From Hymenopellis radicata (taxonomy: Eukaryota > Basidiomycota > Agaricomycetes > Agaricales > Physalacriaceae): 64,000 nucleotides of DNA. Positions 57,892-64,000 of this stretch are shown here, piece after piece. Position numbers and translations under genes: made by a program. Below the pieces are notes generated by a model, which worked only from the letters and a program-made list of their open reading frames with translations, was not told where the DNA came from and made no database searches. Positions within the stretch are counted from its first letter, which is position 1, and the number at the start of each line of letters is the position of its first letter. The stretch covers positions 1 through 64,000 of the forward strand of contig JADNRX010000283.1 in the NCBI GenBank assembly GCA_015501595.1, in the 5' to 3' direction.

Positions 57892-58519
57892 AGGTTTACA
57901 AACTACGTTACTGATATCCGGACTCGTTGCTTTCTGCTGAGAATTAATAATATCGCTATCGCGTATTCTTCATAAGTGATTGTTCTCCCTCTGAGATTCT
58001 TTACCGCCGTGTAAGGTACTATCCCGTATTCGGGAGTACGAACTGGTTCCCTTTTTGCAGCCCTTTCCGGCGCTTGCCGAAGCTTCTTGACCTCATACCA
58101 TCACTATCTCCAACAATTCATTACTCTGTCTGCTCGTACAATTGCACCAGGCACATTCACCCCATCATCCATATCGAGACCGACGAAGGCGACATCCGGG
58201 AAACGGACTGAAGTCTGCACATATTCTCATTATGACTGCGCCCAACCAGGTCGGCAGTTCGGTATTCTTGATTTGGAAGTACTGATGTGCGAGAAACTCA
58301 TAGATATCTATCATGTCTGCTTCTCCCAGAACGATAACGATAACCGCATGATTCGAGTTATAGGCCCTAGTTTGGATCGTCTGCTTGGTCGAAACCGTTC
58401 TGACGATCTGTACGACTTTAGCTGCATGAGCGCGAGTTCGAAAGCATGGGGACACTTCGAGAACCTACTCCTTATAGACTGCCAGCCTTGATATCCGTTG
58501 ACACCTTTGAATGGAACGA
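57892..58519. other. Intergenic
   Basis: No gene seen up to the edge of the right arm. Confidence 0.45.
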
Positions 58520-59058
58520 ATCTTATGCGTTGATAATCGATCATTGCTCTGCTGCGAAAACCGAGTATCGTACGAGGATTTACTGCCAGCTTCAGCGACA
58601 TATAATCACACAGAGCCCGTCGGTACAAAACGAGACGGAAGCGCTATATTGCAAAGAAGGGGACTGCTGGACGTGAGTCTGTAAAAAAAAGAAAGAAACT
58701 TTGTTTTTGCTGATACGACCCGTGCGCCACAGTGCGTTCTAAACATGAGCCCAATAAGGGAATCTTTACACCCCGCGGGCCACATCTCGCTAGTGAGCGG
58801 CAGTGTTATGTCCTTGTGGACGCCATACCATTTGGAAATCCAGGCAGAATCCACTTTCACGTAATCTACGATCGCGGGGTCCAAGCAACAAAGAGCCAAA
58901 CAATGGCTTTGTTGCTGCCCACCTCCTTGTTCAGACCATTTCTCTAACTCTCATCGCTCGCAGCATTAACACCTATACTGCCGTCTAAATTTCTTTGTGA
59001 GTGCCAGTTCGACATCGATTCACAATATTTGTTCAACAATCATTGTAGATCTACAACA

Positions 59059-60392
59059 ATGAAGATATCTCTTCGTCATCTGTCAACCAAGAAATTCGAC
59101 TCAGCGACGGCCAAGCCGCGTACACTCCCCGTGAACCGATTGTTGAGATACAAGTGGAAGGCGACAGTCGGTGCAGGAGCCTTCGGAAGGGTACAGCTCG
59201 GTGAGTTTCTTCAATGCAGGTTCTTGGGCGCCGATACTCATGTTTGCGTAGTCCGCAGCTTGGACGACGGGCACTGCTATGCTATCAAAACAATGAAGAA
59301 GACGAGGGTTGTAGAACACAATGAAATCACCCATATCAACAACGAGGCCGTGATCCTCTCTTCGATTAGGAGCAATGGGCACTGCGAGTTCATTATCGAG
59401 CTAGCGGAAATATTCCAGGACTCGGAGAACTTGTATATGGTGATGGAATACGTTCCTGGGGGCGAGCTCTTCACGCTCCTGAGAGATAGCGGCGTACGTT
59501 CCACAGCATCTCGTGGCAATCTATTATACTGATTGTTCGAATTTCTCGCAGCGATTCACAGAAAAGCAAGCCAGATTCTACCTATGCGAGATTCTTATCG
59601 CTCTAGTCTTCTTACATGAACTGAAGATCATGTATCGCGACTTGAAGACGGAGAACATCCTCATTGGACGGGACGGGCATATCAAACTTGCAGACTTTGG
59701 CTTGGCCAACCGCTGCACATTTTCGAAATCACTAGTCGGAACGCCGGATTATATCGCCCCAGAAGTAAGTTTTGTTTCCCCAATGACTTGTCACAGTGCT
59801 GATATTCCCGGCAGATCCTTCTAGGAAAAGAATACAACCACTCCGTGGACTATTACTCCTTCGGCGTCCTCGTATACGAGCTCCTCGTCGGCACTACCCC
59901 ATACCACATCCCCGGCGTCCATTTCCCCGACGCCAAAGCCCGACTCGACGCCATGTACAAAAGCATCCTCGCTGGGCCCCAGTACATAGAATGGCCGTCC
60001 GTGGATATACTCCGTCCCCTGGCCAAGACCCTCGTCGTGAGTCTAATGTGCATTCACCCAAAACGGAGGCTCGGGAACAAGGCACGAGGGGTATCCGAGA
60101 TACTCGAGCACCCTTGGTTTAAAAGGATCGATTGGAGACCCGTGCAAGACAGGATGACCGAGCCACCGTATATCCCAAGGCTGCAAGGCGACGACGACGC
60201 TAGCGCGTGAGTCTTATTCTGTTTCTTATTGACGAAACTCACAAAGCATACAGCTTCGCCTCCCATTCAGACACCGACGCGCATCTGTTTGATCCCCTCA
60301 GGCGAGGAGCGTCAGAACGGGACGAGCATGGGAAGCATTTCCCAGACTTCCCGTATGTCGGTGCTTCCGCCAAGAGCCTGAGGTGGATATGA
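59059..60392 (+). CDS. PKA catalytic-subunit-like AGC protein kinase
   Basis: Five exons (59059-59200, 59252-59493, 59552-59764, 59815-60206, 60254-60392; introns 47-58 bp) encode 375 residues. Kinase landmarks: Gly-rich loop [17 protein letters not shown] (catalytic Lys), [26 protein letters not shown] (catalytic Asp), DFGLAN, and [14 protein letters not shown]. In the last, a Ser stands where PKA has its activation-loop Thr. An AGC tail ends in FPDFPY, a hydrophobic-motif-like end. The pattern fits cAMP-dependent kinase catalytic subunits and relatives, which act in nutrient and developmental signalling. The His of the usual HRD is a Tyr, as in PKA itself. Frame and splice sites are intact. 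It converges on gene B. Confidence 0.9.
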
Positions 60393-60563
60393 TGTCCGTT
60401 CTATATTCCCGTCTTCCCGCACGTCTTGCATAGGTATATCTTTATATCATTTTCGCATCATCTCATCTGTATCACCAACCTGCTACTCGACCTGCTATCC
60501 CACTCATGTTGTTATCGTTTTGTTTTCTCTGGCAATGGAATTCAGATTGAAACAAATCGTCTA

Positions 60564-61567
60564 TTAATCAATCGTAATGTACTCGGGGGAATCGACAACA
60601 ACAATGTCCTTAGGACTAGTCCCTGGTGAAGAGAATGCCGATAGAGCTAGGAACATCGGCGACGTAAAGCAAGAGCCAGAAAGCGAGTTCTCCTCCTCGA
60701 ACAAGCTAAATGCGCGTACAAACTCTGGATCTGTTCTCCGCCACTCGTCAACCAAGTCCTCCAAAGTATGATGAGGCATAGGTTGGAGATGACCGAGGAC
60801 GAGATCGGCATAGATGGTGGCCCATGACGGGTCTACAACGCGGTAGATGTAATCCCGCAGTTCCTCGTCTGCGAGCGGAAGCTGACCGGTCATCCAGGGA
60901 AGGTCGCCATGCTGCCACGGCCAGTCGGTCATATAGCGTGTCTCGATGGCGCAGTGCACAAGATGAAAGTGATTCTCACGGTAGCCATTTACACTCCTGT
61001 ACGCCCAGGATTCGCACCCTGCCTTCGCACTCCGTGTATCATTTAGTGGACAGCGATAGACTTCCTTGGTCGCTCCACGACTGCTCTTGGGATGTCATTC
61101 AATCATAGCATGGGCAGAGAGAAGACGACACAGCATGCCTGGCGCACTTTGCTACTCGGAGCTGGAACAGGTATAACGACATTCCCGTGAACCCTTCTCC
61201 AATGATGTTGGATCCAAGCGGCTTCCGTCTTATATAACGGCTGCGGCGAGCGGCGTTTGTCGTAGTAGATTCTGTTCTTCAAGGTTTTGAAGGCGATTTC
61301 GATCTTCGGAGGAGGGCATATGGGGCAATAGACTGGCGAATTTTCGCCAAGAGTAGAGCAAAGGGAAATCTGATTGACAGCCAGTCGAATTCAAACATTC
61401 GCTGAGGAAGGCGAATCACGTACGGGTACAGGGAACTGGCCGGAATACGTCAATTCCTGGTGGCCGCTCGGGAGCTGGTTGATCATGTCCTGGACGTGGT
61501 GGTACAGTTCAAGAGGATACCTGGGATCGTTGAGGTCGATGCGTTCCTCCGCCACGTTATTTGCCAT
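60564..61567 (-). CDS. Gene B right copy: C2H2-type zinc-finger protein
   Basis: Starts MANNVAEERIDLNDPRYPLE. A 54 bp intron (61370-61423) leads to exon 2 with LCPTLGENSPVYCPICPPPK and WIQHHWRRVHGN (Cys-Cys...His-His). A second GTATGC-type intron leads to VYRCPLNDTRSAKAGCESWA, then YRENHFHLVHC (a second, looser Cys/His pair). The C-terminus has WPWQHGDLPWMTGQLPLADE and ends at 60564 in a Ser-rich tail. About 250 residues. The intact frame identifies the lesions in the left copy. Two finger-like modules suggest nucleic-acid binding, perhaps a regulator; no family beyond the finger is recognised. Confidence 0.75.
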
Positions 61568-62063
61568 GTCGTGTTTCGTGAAATTCGTCGCCGGAGGATG
61601 TGATCAGGCCAAGAGTGTAAATCGGTGAGTTGTTCTGGGAGGTCGGTTATGCCGCTTTATAGAGCTTCGAACAAGGCCGCGAGAACAACAGACGAGAACA
61701 AGGGATTGGTGGATCCTCGTTTTTGTTAACACAAAAGCGAACACTTAGTTTGATCTTGAAATCGATCCCACCAGCGGTTACGATGGTGGAAGAGAGGCAG
61801 CGTTGTGGAAAACGAGTAACGTATTTGGGGCGTAGGGGCAGTCGCGTCGAAGAGGATTTTGCGCCGGCTGATGTAATCGTATGGCTGGAAACCTTTGGTC
61901 GATGAACAAGATGCTGAGCTTATTGTTCAAGGGCGAAGATCTTTCGAAATTTCCACTTCAACGGGAAAAGCTGGTGATGGTTGGAAGGAAAGGCTGTTTT
62001 CATTACGTCATCAGAGGCAAACTTGTACATATGTCACAAAGACTAGAGCTGTACTGGCACTGA

Positions 62064-62990
62064 CTATGACTTGAGAGTGGTTGACAAACGGAGGCTAGTA
62101 CTTCATTCTCCTCAGAAGGAAAGATGTGGCGAAGGAAGTGTGTATCCTTGGCAGGAAGCTGCCCGGTCCTATCAGAGGGTCAGTAAGGGAGTTCTGCATA
62201 CAGGTGCGGGAGCGTGTCATGTATAGGTTTGCAGTGACGCCGCCTGGAAGCGTCGACCAGCCGACCATATCTTGAAAGCGACAAGGATCAGCGCAGGAGA
62301 AGCCTCGCGTATCCTTGTATAACAGTGATGCGCTCCGAGAAAAGGACCTTCGCTGGATGTAGAGTAAGTACACAACACTGGTTTTCGCATGAGTCAATTT
62401 GCCGCTTGAAGAATCTACTCGACTCAATGTCTGTCGAGGTTAGCAATGATTTCGGCGCCACTGCTCGGAAGTATGAAGTCGCTAAACGAGCAGAGATCAA
62501 CGTGAAACGAGAAGAATTGGTTCAATTTGTAGTGCAATAAGCAGTCTGGTAAAAACATGAACATCCAGAGCGAGTCTTGGCAAGACTTATGGATTTCATC
62601 TGGGTGGTCTACACCATGGTCAGGTCGTGGTTCGTTTCTGAACTGAACAGGGACGGCTCACCAAAATCTCAAGCGAAGCCTCATCTACATTGTGATCCGC
62701 AGCGCCCTCACTTCCATAGTAGATGTTTGTCTGCTGAACGCCGTCCGGATCTTCGACTGTGATCTTTGGTGGAGTCGTGAGAGGAAATGGCGTCGAAAGT
62801 AGAATGAGCTTACTGTGACAACGTCCTGCGAATGGACACGAGAATAATGATTCACAAGCAGTTCTTGGGTCGGAAAAGCGGCGAGTCCAGGACACATATC
62901 GCGGAATAAGCAGTGGAACATTCCATCGCGGATGTTTGGTTCAAGGTCGAATGATTGAAGCTCTTGCGACGCATCGCTGGAAGAAGTCAT
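62064..62990 (-). pseudogene. Gene A right copy: C2H2-like protein, 3' frame uncertain
   Basis: Begins MTSSSDASQELQSFDLEPNI and matches the left copy closely through the finger-like block and exon 2 (ITVEDPDGVQQTNIYYGSEG). Here the sequence has GATGAGGC where the left has GATGGGC, so the frame reads DEASLEIL and a GTGAGC donor follows. Downstream phrases (CQDSLWMFMFLPDCLLHYKL, TGQLPAKDTDFL) are the same as in the left copy and again not in a frame I can join. Either an unusual intron layout or decay in both copies. Confidence 0.5.
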
Positions 62991-63560
62991 CGTGAGTGCT
63001 GGCGAAAAGATAGCGTAGCGGGTCTGAGAGAATGGAGGAGAGAGGGGGAAAGGCCACAGCTCGAGCTTTATTATGTTCGCTGTCGCCTAGACAACGGAGC
63101 TTGAGAACAAGAACAAGGAAGGCACAGCACCCCATAAGACCTGCCTTTTGAGGGACAAACCACGTATCAGGCGTCTAGGGCTGATATCGTGGACATCCGA
63201 ACAGGACGGCGTAATGGCCCTCTAGTAAGAGTGACGCATGAGAGCATGACCGCGAGGACTTGGTGAGAAAGGTGAAGAAAGGTGAGGAAAAAGCGAACAA
63301 CCGTGCCGGGCAAGTGCCGAGCGGAGTAGCGCAGCTTCAATGTCTCATCGGCACGGCTTCTGCCGACTTCACTGTCTGTGCTCCTGTACCTTGACCATGA
63401 ATTCCACGTTCTCAGTTTGGCTACGCGTTGTTTGATCTGCCGCCGCCGGCTTGGTTCCATTTTGACGCTGGACGCAAGCTCTTCCATATACCTCACACGC
63501 TCTTTCGCCAAGTCTCCCTGTGCACTCCTCGCTGCTCCATATACCATACATCTACAGACG

Positions 63561-64000
63561 ATGCTTACTCTAGAGTTCAGATTACTCTTCGTGCGTCGTC
63601 GGTCTTCTTCTGCGACGTCTTCCTCGATGTTAATTCCCCTTTCCTCTTCCGCTGTCGCCGAAGAGCTACGCGGGACATCGAGAAACGGACCAGCAATATA
63701 AATTGAAACAACACAATCCTCGCGTAAAAAGCACAACACTTCTAAAGAGCTACTGTCGGACGTATATTGATGTAAGCAATATTAGACGCGGTAGATCGAC
63801 ATCATAAAGTCCGACATTTTGCCCAACATCTAGGGCGGAGGCCGTGATGGGATACTGGGGCAGAAATAGCTCGAGAGCTTAATGTTCCTTTCCTACAACA
63901 TCAAACATAAACGGCCAACGCGAAACCACATTCACAATTCACGCACCGTGTAAGGCGGGTATCGAATCCCCAGAACCATATCAAGCCTACCGAAACCGCA
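63561..64000. other. Right flank of duplication
   Basis: A minus-strand frame runs from 63739 into the arm (63167) but its left-arm equivalent is broken, and no domain is seen. The last 260 bp hold nothing recognisable. Confidence 0.35.

Larger units (their letters stand above)
58520..63560 (-). repeat. Right arm A of the large inverted duplication
   Basis: About 5.0 kb matching in inverse 14150-18540 plus 30661-31300. No transposon at the empty site (about 59163). Outer edge approximate because similarity fades near 63560-63610. Confidence 0.92.

Noticed and set aside
58606..58988. Frames conserved in both arms upstream of the kinase
   Set aside because: Both arms are recent copies, so conservation alone does not show coding; no frame has a domain or codon pattern.
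1..64000. tRNA, rRNA or CRISPR features
   Set aside because: No cloverleaf with B-box, rRNA-like or spaced direct-repeat array was noticed by eye.

Overview
The window looks like nuclear DNA of a mushroom-forming basidiomycete (Agaricomycetes). Genes are split by roughly 40-60 bp GT-AG introns, several have TATA boxes, F-box-like genes occur, and a KDZ-class DNA transposon is present. These are hallmarks of that group; the species cannot be named from the sequence. All gene models were built by hand from splice sites and reading frame, with no database search.

Layout. 1-14.0 kb holds a decayed six-hairpin glycosidase, a decayed NTF2-like gene, an intact short-chain dehydrogenase, a small secreted HsbA-like protein, two F-box-like genes and two small tandem related genes with similar promoters. 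14.1-31.3 kb is the left arm of a large inverted duplication (C2H2-like gene A, C2H2 gene B, PKA-like kinase). Its kinase gene is split by a 12,120 bp KDZ transposon (18541-30660) with terminal inverted repeats and a 7 bp target-site duplication. The transposon carries three intact passenger genes and a nearly intact transposase. 31.3-44 kb has a GNAT acetyltransferase, a 249 bp MITE, an NLR/HeLo-like fragment and a frameshifted GH35 beta-galactosidase. 44.1-53.1 kb is a second, inner inverted duplication around a four-helix membrane protein and a 644-residue repeat protein. 54-58 kb has a frameshifted ferric reductase and a small secreted Kre9/Knh1-like protein. 58.5-63.6 kb is the right arm of the large duplication, with an intact kinase and an intact gene B.

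Three themes stand out. First, the duplicated blocks keep mirror-image order (A-B-C ... C'-B'-A') around different spacers, and the right-hand copies are the healthier ones. Second, many genes are broken almost only by one-base deletions in short homopolymers while splice sites and surrounding codons are well preserved; this could be recent decay or assembly error. Third, the KDZ element is an almost complete cargo transposon whose insertion age can be set against the duplication, because the right arm retains the empty site.
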